22,644 nt of DNA, taken from the NCBI GenBank assembly GCA_003427395.1, contig BFEA01000648.1:530868-553511 (forward strand), in the 5' to 3' direction. Made by a program: the position numbers and the translations under genes. Below are positions 1-8,006 of the stretch, piece by piece; positions within the stretch are counted from its first letter, which is position 1, and every line of letters begins with the position of its first letter. Source of the stretch: Chara braunii. Its lineage: Eukaryota > Streptophyta > Charophyceae > Charales > Characeae. Under the pieces are notes generated by a model that ran no database searches, was not told the origin of the DNA, and saw only the letters and a list, made by a program, of their open reading frames with translations.

Positions 1-50
<50 letters not shown>
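1..50. repeat. (CT)n dinucleotide microsatellite
   Basis: Uninterrupted CT repeat at the left edge of the window, continuing outside it. A GA/CT tract of the same kind sits inside the Penelope-like element near 13760-13890. Confidence 0.95.
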
Positions 51-52
<2 letters not shown>

Positions 53-192
53 TTCCTTCACTCCCGTCTACCTGATGAATGCTAGAATGATCTGATGCTT
101 CCCTCGTCTCGAGTCCCTGTTGAATTCAATCGAATCTCGCACGAACGAGCATCGTTGAATTCAACGAACCAGTAAACCCAGGTGATCTTACC

Positions 193-212
193 TTTTTTTT
201 TTTTTTTTTTTT
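193..212. repeat. Poly-T tract
   Basis: Twenty consecutive T residues. It could be the tail of a minus-strand retroposed fragment, but no convincing flanking duplication is seen (only GATCT occurs on both sides). The bases between it and 482 show no recognisable feature. Confidence 0.8.
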
Positions 213-482
213 GATCTGTCTCTAGACAACTGAAGATTCCTGTTTGTGAGATTTGTTACACATATGCATCGATCGGGTTAAGATTTCATTAAGATTTTGA
301 ATGCATGCTCACCACTCACTCAATGAATGATGATTGTCGTCTTGATTGGACCGAGCTCCCATTCTGTTGGATCGGTTCGCCGGATGGATAAAATGCAACT
401 GAGCACGTAGCATTGCGACTGTTTATTTTTGTGATTGAATAACTGATTCCGTGGACTTACGTGCTCAAACTTTGCTTATGCC

Positions 483-1157
483 ATGTGGACCGATTGTCCC
501 GATCTGACTGGGTGTCGACTTGCCGCATCCTCATTGCGACCATTCCCGTACAACGAGGAAAGGACACGTGTATGTGAGTGGGATGTATGGGAAGCCATCG
601 CCAAGATCGGTGAACTCTATTATTTTCCAACCAAGGCAAGGTGTTCGAGATTCGTGGGCGCTCGTTTTGTCATTATTGATACCCACTTTCCCCCGTACTC
701 TTTATTATTGCCTTCTAACGAACTGATTGTCATCCCGTGGACGACAGTAGCACCCCACTGGCCCAACACTTTGTGTAGTGACTGTCGCCGTACCGAGCGT
801 TATCGGGAGAAGGGGTTCCACTACCGGACACGTGACGAGGACGAACACAAGGAAAGAGCGACCAGGCTGAGGCCATCCACGTCGGATTCCGAACTCTATA
901 GCGAACGGCACCGGGACTTTATTCGAAAACGAGATCCCACATGTGTACCCCTGCCTTTCCATTTGAAAAGACGGCGAGCTGCCCGCATGGAGGTGCGCGC
1001 TCCATTTCTTTTTCCGCACAACTATGGTCCTTTCTCACTAAAACTGGAATCGCCCAGGGGCTTTCAGTTCCGTCTGTGGCCTCACACTCAATATTCCCAA
1101 AAATCCTTGGCACACCCCATTCCAGTGTTCTTTCAGCTGAGGGCCTATTCCACATAA
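483..1157 (+). CDS. Unrecognised ORF, 224 codons, doubtful
   Basis: An ATG-started frame stays open for 224 codons. The product is rich in Arg, Pro and aromatic residues, with no signal peptide, no clear membrane segment and no motif I recognise. One cysteine pair (residues near 98-101, CSDC) is not part of a recognisable zinc finger. Other frames on both strands are also partly open here, so the length alone is weak evidence; by rough estimate an ORF this long arises by chance well under once in a window this size. It lies next to a decayed LINE fragment on the opposite strand and may be old transposon sequence rather than a gene. No function is proposed. Confidence 0.15.
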   Translation: MWTDCPDLTGCRLAASSLRPFPYNEERTRVCEWDVWEAIAKIGELYYFPTKARCSRFVGARFVIIDTHFPPYSLLLPSNELIVIPWTTVAPHWPNTLCSDCRRTERYREKGFHYRTRDEDEHKERATRLRPSTSDSELYSERHRDFIRKRDPTCVPLPFHLKRRRAARMEVRAPFLFPHNYGPFSLKLESPRGFQFRLWPHTQYSQKSLAHPIPVFFQLRAYST

Positions 1158-1162
1158 TTTAT

Positions 1163-2330
1163 CACTCAGCCGTAAGACTGGACAGGGCGTGAGGTTTGAA
1201 CGTCACAAGTTCCTCCATTACCTCTGCCTTTGAAGAAGGCTCACAATGCACTGTTGGTTCTAGTTTTTTCCCATGCATATAATACGACTTCCAAAAATTA
1301 GAGCTCGGACGCCTGTTTGAGTAGGAGTCCAACATGAAGCATCTCGAGACTTCTGTCGGGTTGCTCAGGTCCCATTCTCTGCTTGGGATATACTCTCCCA
1401 TGACATCCAATATTTGTCTTCTGTTTCCACGAAGGCGTGAATTGGCCATCTGGCCAGCAAGGCCAGATTTTGCCTCCTTGGGTCTAGTATGGCGAGTCCG
1501 CCTTCATTCCTGGGGAAAGTCACCACGTCCCAGGCTGCTTTCGGAAGGTAGCCCTGATCCTCTGACGCTGCAGGCTTCCACACCAGCCTCCTGGCTCTGG
1601 CTTTAATATGGGAGTAGGCCTATCTCCCAGCAGATGAACCGCCAAGATGTACCATAGAATCAAAAAGGCAGCCACCGTTAGAAGAAGAGATCTACCATAT
1701 AAAGACGAAAGATATGGGCTGTCCCATTTGGCAATGCGAGCCGTCACCTTTTCCTCTAGTAGCTGATCTTGGAACTCAGAACAATCTGTAGTCGCCACTT
1801 GAACCCCCAGAAACCGCTCAGGAGAGTCTCCTGGGATGCATTTCATACCCCAGTGAACACACAGGTGGTAAGGAGCAGGCAACAAATAGGAGGATTTTGA
1901 CCAGTTCACTGAGGCTTCTGCTAGTTCGCAGTATGTGGTCAAGACTGCACTTCTGCCAAGACTTGCGGGTTATTTTCTGAACAAACAGTGAGGTCGTCGC
2001 AATAGCTCCTACCTACCACTCAATGCCTCCGTCAATCTTCAGGCCTGCGATGTGTGGGTTATGTCTGAAGTTGTCAAGTTGGATTTCAAGGTGGACCACA
2101 AAAAAGCAGATCTGACGCAGTGAGCGTGGGAAGGACTCTGAGCGGTGGCCGTTGACATCGCGCGGCGACCGTTTTTTTTCACAAGCTCTGAAGAGGACTT
2201 GCGAAACTTCGGCTGATGCAGGCCTGGGAGCAGGTGTTGCTCCCCACCAATAGATGGAGCGGCCGGCCAGGCAAGCCTCAATCCGGGTGGTTCTCTCACC
2301 ACCACCAGGATAGAGGCCTTGCATAAGGGC

Positions 2331-2333
<3 letters not shown>
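1163..2333 (-). pseudogene. LINE-3: decayed LINE reverse transcriptase fragment
   Basis: Three minus-strand frames, used in turn, match successive parts of the reverse transcriptase of the LINE at 15765-22644. From 2333 down: a KALMQGLYPG stretch; then VNGHRSESF and SLRQ (RT motif B region, 2170-2070); a DNFRHNPHIAGL stretch; DDLTVCSENN (motif C, near 2010-1975, readable only after a frameshift); EASVNWSKSSYLLP and ERFLGVQVA (1910-1790); and EDQGYLPKAAWD through RRQNLALLARW (1560-1440). About 120 bp near 2175-2300 interrupts the match between GLYP and VNGH. Endonuclease, ORF1, the C-terminal zinc finger, 3' UTR and poly-A are absent, so the copy is truncated at both ends. The homology starts directly against the poly-A at 2334-2361. 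Non-functional. Confidence 0.85.

Positions 2334-2361
<28 letters not shown>
2334..2361. repeat. Poly-A tract
   Basis: Twenty-eight A residues directly abutting the 5'-truncated edge of the minus-strand LINE fragment. Its orientation does not fit a tail of that LINE. It may mark a separate plus-strand retroposition event. Confidence 0.8.
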
Positions 2362-2364
<3 letters not shown>

Positions 2365-2401
2365 AGAGAGGGTGGTTTCCCTTTTGATGTTCAACTATGA
2401 A

Positions 2402-2570
2402 GGGCCTCGCCACACCACTGTCAAAACGAACAAAGTACGACAGTCACTGCATGTTCCCACAGTAGTGGCCAGATTCATCCATTACTACGAATAGTGAGGG
2501 ATGCATCGGACCACTTTCTCGGGAAGATAGAGTCGTACTTCTCTCGTTGGACAGTGGAGTGGCGAGGCCT
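2402..2570. mobile_element. Foldback/MITE-like element A
   Basis: Imperfect terminal inverted repeats of about 38 bp: the left end begins GGGCCTCGCCACACCACTGT (2402 onward), and the right end (2533-2570) is its approximate reverse complement, ending GGAGTGGCGAGGCCT. Both arms carry GTACGA at their inner ends. There is no coding capacity in 169 bp. The same terminal sequence occurs in element B at 3171-3337, so this is a repeated family rather than a chance hairpin. A target-site duplication could not be fixed. Confidence 0.65.
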
Positions 2571-2610
2571 GTATTCTGACTCATGGTGAATGAATGGAGA
2601 CCGTCTGCCT

Positions 2611-2645
2611 CTCGACAGTCTGTGTGGCGACCATAGACTGTCGAG
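2611..2645. repeat. Perfect 11-bp inverted repeat (hairpin)
   Basis: CTCGACAGTCT and AGACTGTCGAG flank a 13-base loop containing TGTGGCGA, which echoes the end sequence of foldback elements A and B. Probably a remnant of the same family. Nothing else recognisable is seen between here and 3170. Confidence 0.6.
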
Positions 2646-3170
2646 ACTTCTTTACTCGACAGTGGTGGTGTGGACACAGCGGAGAGCCCCTGAGCGGGTC
2701 AACCGGACGCCGTAATCCTCGGCATATGAAGTTTTGCGTCAGCCGTACCTAGTACCTGTGGGCCAGGAAAATGCCCTTTGTCTGAGAGCAAAGGGCCAAT
2801 CGTACGCCTCCATCCTCGTTGGTGTCAAATGGCTTCTTCCGCTTGACTTTCCACATCGCGTCATCAAGACGCGTGAACCTCATGGACCTGGAGATGAGCA
2901 CACCGCTTCGAGGAAACAGCCCGCGATTCTTAGTTTCTCAAATGAGTGATAATTTACTGTCATATTGTTCGACTCATTGAGTGTTCAATAGATTGTGAGG
3001 TCGGTAATCCTCCCTTTTTTGTAATTAGTTTTAGTAATCTTAGAACTTTAAATTAAGATGGTAAATACTAAATTTAGCAGTTTTGTCATTTTCTTTTTTT
3101 GGTAGTAGGAATTGCGAGCAAGTTGGGCAGACGGGTCCCATGAGGTCCTGTAAAAAACGAACTCTGGGTA

Positions 3171-3337
3171 AGGGCCTCGCCACACCATTGTCGAAACGAA
3201 AAACGAAAGAATGCATCGACCCCAGAACGTGGTAAGATGCATCCGTTGCTATTCATAGTAACGGATGCATCTTGCCACGCTCTGCGTGAAGATGCACTCG
3301 AACTTTTTTCGTTTCGACAGTGGTGTGGCGAGGCCCT
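3171..3337. mobile_element. Foldback/MITE-like element B
   Basis: A 167-bp element that folds on itself almost end to end. The outer arms begin AGGGCCTCGCCACACCA (3171) and end TGGTGTGGCGAGGCCCT (3337), followed inward by TGTCGAAACGAAAA and its complement. An inner palindrome at 3228-3279 has 24-bp arms, two wobble-type differences and a 4-base loop (TTCA). It is non-coding and shares its termini with element A, which suggests mobilisation by a common transposase supplied elsewhere. Confidence 0.75.
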
Positions 3338-3452
3338 AAGGCTCCCAGACCTTCTTTGTCACTGGTTGTCTCACGGCTCATCCGGGTAGACTGGAGGACC
3401 CCGGCCTCAGGTTCCAAATTATAAATCTTATTCCTTGGGCACAGGGCCCTTC

Positions 3453-3471
3453 AAAAAAAAAAAAAAAAAAA
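3453..3471. repeat. Poly-A tract
   Basis: Nineteen A residues preceded by CAGGGCCCTTC. Possibly the tail of a short retroposed sequence; no source element was recognised upstream. Confidence 0.75.
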
Positions 3472-3576
3472 GAAACAGCCCGTGAGACAGTGCATTAGTA
3501 TTATACCGTTATTAAACGGCAAAAGTATCTCTTTGTTTTTGTTGGGTTTTGTGACTTTTTTTCTTTTTTTTAAAAG

Positions 3577-3631
3577 CAAACAAACAAACAAACAAACAAA
3601 CAAACAAACAAACAAACAAACAAACAAACAA
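3577..3631. repeat. (CAAA)n tetranucleotide microsatellite
   Basis: About 13 tandem CAAA units, nearly perfect. The Lys/Gln/Thr/Asn frames on plus and the Leu/Val/Cys/Phe frames on minus that it generates are artefacts of the repeat. Confidence 0.95.
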
Positions 3632-3701
3632 ACTGTTTTTTGTCCAAAGAAAACAAAACAAAAAACAAAGAAAATATAGGGTACTCTGAGTGCTCTCTCA
3701 A

Positions 3702-3758
3702 GAGCATGCTTGAAACCTCCCATATTGCAGAGCAAGCTTGAAACCTCCCATATTGCAG
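3702..3758. repeat. Tandem duplication, 29-bp period
   Basis: Two adjacent copies (3702-3729 and 3731-3758) differ at one base; each contains GCTTGAAACCTCCCATATTG. The rest of 3759-4031 holds only a partial match to the foldback-element end (GCGGTGTGGCCAGGCCTG near 3874-3892) and a hairpin around 4004-4042. Confidence 0.85.
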
Positions 3759-4031
3759 GCTGGGGATCTGGCCTTCCTCACCCCTCTTGCATTTTTTTTT
3801 CACCCATCGCAATTCTCTCTCACGAGGCTGTGTGGCCATTCCCAACCTCTTGAAAATCCGTTTTTTTCCAGAGCGGTGTGGCCAGGCCTGAAGTGGCCAA
3901 TGCACGAATGCAAGTCCGGAAAAAAAATACAGCCCTGCTGAGGCTACGAGGTCTGTGCCAACCCCAGTCCCACTCACCAACTAGGTTGTGGAGGGTGCAT
4001 GGAGGTTGCCGGCCTGAAGGGATGCAACCGG

Positions 4032-4082
4032 CCTGCAACCTCGTTTTTTTTTTTTGTTTTTTTTTTTTTCCCCTGCAACCTC
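4032..4082 (-). mobile_element. Poly-T insertion flanked by 11-bp direct repeat
   Basis: CCTGCAACCTC occurs at 4032-4042 and again at 4072-4082, enclosing only G, T12, G, T13 and two C residues. This is what target-primed insertion of almost nothing but a poly-A tail on the minus strand would leave. A similar arrangement occurs at 6997-7043. Confidence 0.5.
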
Positions 4083-4110
4083 TTCGAAACGGAGGTGTCG
4101 AAAGTTCGAA

Positions 4111-6356
4111 ACAATGTCCTTTAGCGCCTCTGGTCTTTGTCCTACAGCTCGAAGTCCTGATGTGTAACATTCGACACAGGCCTGAAATCTGAGGGCTGGC
4201 CCTAGGAAACAGTGAATGCAAGGCAAAGGCCCTAGCGGATGACTTATTCGCAATTTGCGATAACTCAAGGCAGGCTCTGGAGGCATTGAAATCACTTTTG
4301 GATGAATATTCTCTTTATTCGGAAGCTGCAGTAAACTGGCGCAAGTCAGTCTACTTTCTGCCACAGGAAATGACCCTCGAGGTAGACTGGGGCATGAAAC
4401 GGATTGAAAGGGGGGAGGCAGAACGTTTTTTGGGAGTGATGATTGCTATGAACTCGTGTCAAAACGTCCAAGAGGAGATCCTACAAAACAGGATAGTGGA
4501 CACAGTAAAATCGTGGAGAGGAGCCCCGCATCTGTCGATCTTTGGTCGGGCCATGGTCATAAATGCCTCTCTGTTTTCTCTCCTATGGTTCGTTGGCAAA
4601 GTTCGCTTGTTGGGGCCAAACTTTATCGCTCTTACTCGAAGAACCACATCCAAATTCCTCTGGAAACCCAAAGCAGAAGAGGGGGAGGGTCACATCTCCA
4701 AAGTCGCCTGGGAACTGGTTACTCAGCCCAGAGCAGAGGGGGGCCTGGGGATCATTGAACCCAACAGGCAAAACTGCTTATTATTAGCCCAATGGGTAGC
4801 GCGAATATCATTAGCTGAAGGATCGGAACATTGGCTATTGATGAGTGAACAGATTCTGTCGGAAGAGTCGGGGCTGGCAAGGAAGGAAGATGTATGGCTT
4901 TGCCTGCAGTTGGCTTCCTTTGTGAACAGGAGAATTCAGTCACCATTTTGGGCAGGGATAGTTAGTGCTTGGAAGGAGGTCAGGCCAGACGAGTGGAGGA
5001 ATCTAGTTACCAAACAGGAAGTTCTCATCCAATCTCTCTTCGACAACCCCTTTATTTGCTCCGCAACAGGCACCAGCTTCAGAGCAAACAGATGCACTGG
5101 GTCTTTCGGCGACAGCTGGATAAGGAAGGGCGTTCTGCGTGTAGGTGACATCTGGAACGACTCCCGAGGGCAATGGCACGCGCCGTCCACTGTTCGGAGA
5201 AGATTGGGTAATCTGCACCAGGTCGAAAAGACGTTGGAGCTGTTGATTGCAGCCATCCCCGCAGAATGGAAGGCGCTGCTGGCACCGGATAGACTGGACC
5301 CGCCTGGTACGTGGTACATTGGAAATCACCCGACATACATCCACCCCTGCTGGAAGCTCACGTCTTATGGACAGGATGGGTCCAGGACATTCGAAGAATG
5401 GTCCACGCCATCAAGCTTGGACAATCAGGCCTTCAAAACTCAGGAAAACCGACAACCGCCATTGGGAATGTCTCTGAGCCAAATCAGGGTAGAGGAGTCC
5501 TGGGAAGTAGAGGAATGTCACACGGTCAAACTGTTAAATAGACAAGATATCAGATGCTGCAAGCTAGATCCAGCAGGCTGGGGGTGGAGGGGAAAAGGAA
5601 GACAAGGGGAATCGCTGCTTCTTTATCAGAGTAACTTGTTCTCCAATCTCTTACCCCCTCACAGAGTACCATTAGTTTTAGCCACAGAAAGGTGGCAGAG
5701 TAGGCTGATGATTTTGCCAAACTCCTTTAGCACAGGCCTACCGAAGCTGTGGAAGCAACTGAAAGTCCTTCCTTCTCAAAAAACACGCAGCAATCTTGTG
5801 GCTCCTCTCTCTACTGGTGACGCCCTCATCCGTTTGGTTGGCCAGTAAAGGCATGGATATCAGAGTCTCGTGTACCCGTTGCACCTGGACCTTCGAATCA
5901 ACTTTCCATTTATGGTGGGACTGTCCTGCCTCCAAGCGGATTTGGGACTGGTGGTCCGCTCATTGGAAGGAGTTTGCGGAGTGGAATTGGGAGTGGAATC
6001 GGGAATGGGNTTTGCTGGGTATCCTCCCTGATGATCTGCACCCTATGGAGGGATGTGGCTACGTCCTACAAGCATGCAGAGCGATAATTATTTCTGTAAT
6101 TTGGGACTGCAGGAACAGGGCCTGCTTCCAAGGCAAAGGGACGGCTGACGCAGAAATCAAGCTCTTGATCCGTTCCAGGCTAAGACAGTACATATTGGCG
6201 GACTGGAACAGGAGGGGTTGCGAAGGCAAGAGGTTGGGCAAAAACACTCGGGGGTTTCTGAGAACCTGGGGCAGTGGCAAGATGAATAAATGGCTGGTAA
6301 ATGTTGATGCTCAAGGAAAACTGGAATTTTGCTCTTGGTTAATGGCTGGACAATAA
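4111..6356 (+). pseudogene. LINE-1 ORF2 remnant (RT C-terminal half and zf-RVT)
   Basis: The first 110 bases encode the end of RT motif B in one frame. A frameshift near 4200 leads to ADDLFAICDN (motif C, about 4235-4265) and then a frame open to 5848 with no stop. Recognisable stretches are SEAAVNWRKSVYFLP, ERFLGVMIA, SIFGRAMVINA, SKVAWELVT, GGLGIIEPNRQN and GDIWNDS, all with counterparts in the LINE at 19735-21921. A second frameshift around 5790-5800 joins the reading to 5796-6356, which carries the zf-RVT-type finger CTRCTWTFESTFHLWWDC (near 5875-5930) and ends at TAA after WLMAGQ. N at 6010 leaves one residue undefined. No endonuclease or ORF1 remains, so it cannot be autonomous. The N-terminal boundary is a truncation, not a start codon. 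Confidence 0.85.
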
Positions 6357-6642
6357 GTCGGGTGGAGGGTACTCTAGTTCTGGATTTGAGGCAGTGTTTT
6401 CACTTTACCAGGGCACTCGGTTCTGTATTTTGCCGCCGGAGGTAGGTGGATTGGCTGGCTATTGGGCAAAGCGGTAGGAGTGTCAATGCGGTGGGTCTCC
6501 ACAGGCCGTTATAGACCTGTTTAGGGGTGTTTTTAGTGTGTTCAGAAGAGCAGAGGGCTCGAAGATACCTTTGAACTCAGCCCAACAGGGGTCTAGTTTC
6601 TATCAGTCTGCCTGAAGGGTTCACAGTACGATTTGGTTACAT

Positions 6643-6668
6643 CCGGGTTGTTTGTTGAGGATTCCCGG
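6643..6668 (+). promoter_or_regulatory. 3' UTR stem-loop of LINE-1
   Basis: CCGGG (6643-6647) and CCCGG (6664-6668) enclose the loop TTGTTTGTTGAGGATT. The same stem and a nearly identical loop lie at the same place in LINE-2 (22507-22532). In several LINE families a 3'-terminal hairpin is what the element's own RT recognises; that role here is inferred. Confidence 0.55.
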
Positions 6669-6691
6669 CCTCAGTGTTCTTAAGATTGCTG

Positions 6692-6697
6692 AATAAA
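6692..6697 (+). promoter_or_regulatory. Polyadenylation signal AATAAA
   Basis: AATAAA, 21 bases before the A-tail of LINE-1. Confidence 0.6.
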
Positions 6698-6717
6698 GGA
6701 TCCTCTACTTTTTCCTG

Positions 6718-6801
6718 AAAAAAAAAAAAAAAAAACAAACCAAAAAAAAAAAAAAAAAAAAAAAGTTCGAACTTCGAAACCTTTTTTTTTTTTTTTTTTT
6801 T
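6718..6801. repeat. Poly-A (LINE-1 tail) facing a poly-T tract
   Basis: A18, CAAACC and A23 (6718-6764) form the LINE-1 tail. After GTTCGAACTTCGAAACC a 20-base T tract (6782-6801) follows, which would be the tail of a separate minus-strand retroposed piece. The sequence 6802-6996 that would belong to it contains no recognisable gene or element. Confidence 0.75.
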
Positions 6802-6996
6802 GACAACTTGCCAAGTCTTCTTCGGTCTGAGGGCGTAGTCGCAGTGCGAGTATCGCAAGGGAATCTGGCCATATAGACGGCCACACCCGGATGTACTTGG
6901 AGTCTTGGAGACAATTCCGTCGAAAAACGTAAAAAAACTCGTAGAGTGAGTATGCCCTCCGATTTCGAAAGGCTGTGTGGCGAGCTGAAACAGTGG

Positions 6997-7002
6997 AAAT
7001 CC

Positions 7003-7039
<37 letters not shown>

Positions 7040-7043
7040 CCCT
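6997..7043 (-). mobile_element. Poly-T insertion flanked by 9-bp direct repeat
   Basis: AAATCCCCT at 6997-7005 and 7035-7043 encloses C plus 28 T residues. This is the second insertion in the window that consists only of a homopolymer between short direct repeats. Just after it, GGGGTGT TGGT ACACCCC (7053-7070) forms a 7-bp hairpin. Confidence 0.5.
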
Positions 7044-7151
7044 TTTTCGAAAGGGGTGTTGGTACACCCCAGAACCTGTTGAAAGACAGACCAGTGTCCG
7101 AACTCCACCGGAAGCAAACGAATGAATGCTACAATTCAGAATTACCCAGGG

Positions 7152-7322
7152 CCGGGGCCAAGTCCCAGTAGCAAAGTCGAGTTTCAGCAACGACCGAATC
7201 TGGACGTGTTTGAGGAGATGTGCCGAAATCGCGTTGAGTTTCCTCAATCGCACATAGCCACAACCACGTCCAGGTTCAGGCGTTGAGGAAACTCAACGCT
7301 GCTAGTGGGACTTGGCCCCCGG
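7152..7322. mobile_element. Foldback/MITE-like element C
   Basis: The stretch is an imperfect inverted repeat over its whole length, centred near 7237. The outer arms are GGGGCCAAGTCCCAGTAGC and GCTAGTGGGACTTGGCCCC; further in, TCTGGACGTG pairs with CACGTCCAGG, and GTTGAGTTTCCTCAA with TTGAGGAAACTCAAC. It has no coding capacity and is unrelated in sequence to elements A and B. It ends about 20 bp before the terminal repeat of the Penelope-like element. Confidence 0.65.
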
Positions 7323-7341
7323 TCAGCTCTATGATATCTCA

Positions 7342-7817
7342 AGGCAACTCCGGAACCAGAATAGGTTCGAGAAAGAAGAGTCCAGAATTCCCGAAGTTAC
7401 TGGATGAACCGAACCTAGAAAAAAGATCAAGAACAGAAGTTACGGAAAAACGTTTCCAGCTCTTGGTTACTCCCGCCAGGGCCGTACTTCCAACCAGACA
7501 AAGTTCTGACAATAAAATGACCAAAACCAAAAAATCAGAAAAATCAAAAGAATCAAAATCAGAGGATCCGTCGGGGGGACTCCAACCCTCCATTGGCAGC
7601 CATTGTTTCAAACGCCAGTCTGTACCACGGTTTCACTACCCCTGAGCCTTCGAGAAAAATATATTTTCGATACCCCTGCAAACCAAACAACTCCTAATAA
7701 ACCCCGACCTCATGGAGGTCCTAATTGCACCTTCCCCAACGACCCCTAACGGACCCCAGTAACCAAACAATTGCTGATGAACCCCGACCTCCTGGAGGTC
7801 CTAATTGCCCCTTGCCC
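7342..7817 (-). repeat. PLE downstream pLTR
   Basis: A near-identical partner of 14203-14680. It contains an A-rich, K/S-coding-looking stretch (plus strand 7515-7560) and, at the end nearer the RT, tandem 80-bp units each carrying a GACCTC-NN(N)-GAGGTC palindrome. Short plus-strand frames here (for example 7283-7645) are not supported as genes, because the same sequence recurs as a terminal repeat. Confidence 0.85.
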
Positions 7818-7854
7818 AACGACACCTAGCAAACCCTGGCCTCGTGGGGGTCCA
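7683..7854. repeat. Tandem hairpin units within/next to the pLTR
   Basis: Unit 1 begins at 7683 (CCAAACAACTCCTAATAAAC) and unit 2 at 7763 (CCAAACAATTGCTGATGAAC), period 80 bp. A diverged shorter third unit runs from about 7828. Each holds a palindrome: GACCTCATGGAGGTC (7706-7720), GACCTCCTGGAGGTC (7786-7800) and GGCCTCGTGGGGGTCC (7839-7854). Units 1 and 2 recur in the upstream pLTR near 14550-14670. Confidence 0.7.
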
Positions 7855-7948
7855 AATCAACCCTTACCGTCCGAGACCTCATATGCACTAGCCTGCGGCC
7901 AAGCTGCAAAGGACCGCTTCCCCACAAAATCCACAAACACATCTCATG
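7848..7948. repeat. PLE 3' UTR segment present inverted at the 5' end
   Basis: Reverse complement of 14681-14783, with only two or three differences. In the element's sense orientation it lies between the RT stop codon (8007-8009) and the downstream pLTR. Confidence 0.85.
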
Positions 7949-8006
7949 GTGAGTTCTCTGAAAACTATTCATATACTCCTACATGCCGAGTATCATGCCG
8001 GGCTTC

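Larger units (their letters stand above)
4104..6771 (+). mobile_element. LINE-1: 5'-truncated LINE with poly-A and TSD
   Basis: The insert runs from 4111 to the end of the A-rich tail at 6764, bounded by GTTCGAA at 4104-4110 and 6765-6771 (up to AAAGTTCGAA if tail bases are counted). Homology to LINE reverse transcriptase begins at the first bases of the insert (CPLAPLVFVLQLEVL, motif B), so the 5' break coincides with the duplication, as in ordinary incomplete target-primed reverse transcription. Contents: partial RT, C-terminal zinc finger, 3' UTR with stem-loop and AATAAA, and a tail interrupted by CAAACC. Confidence 0.85.

Noticed and set aside
919-1155. Minus-strand frame with SPWAIPVLVRK, reminiscent of the Ty3/gypsy RT phrase SPWASPVVLVRK
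   Set aside because: The match is one short phrase; the following residues do not continue as a gypsy RT and no other motif is found in any frame nearby.
2734-2949. Small plus-strand ORF of 71 codons
   Set aside because: No motif, no codon or context support, and a length expected by chance.
3451-3735. ORFs through the (CAAA)n repeat, and Leu/Ser-rich ORFs at 13536-14102
   Set aside because: They are translations of simple repeats and carry no other coding signal.
6803-6996. Possible SINE upstream of the minus-strand poly-A at 6782-6801
   Set aside because: No RNA polymerase III promoter boxes, tRNA-like head or flanking duplication could be recognised.
7283-7645. Plus-strand ORF MTKTKKSEKSKESK... 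and its copy at 14378-14560
   Set aside because: It lies in the PLE terminal repeat, antisense to the element, and the two copies differ by frame-changing indels.
7770-7850. CTGATGA on the plus strand in the pLTR as a hammerhead core
   Set aside because: No GAAA follows the adjacent palindrome, and the second copy of the repeat (near 14637) reads TTGATGA, so the core is not conserved.
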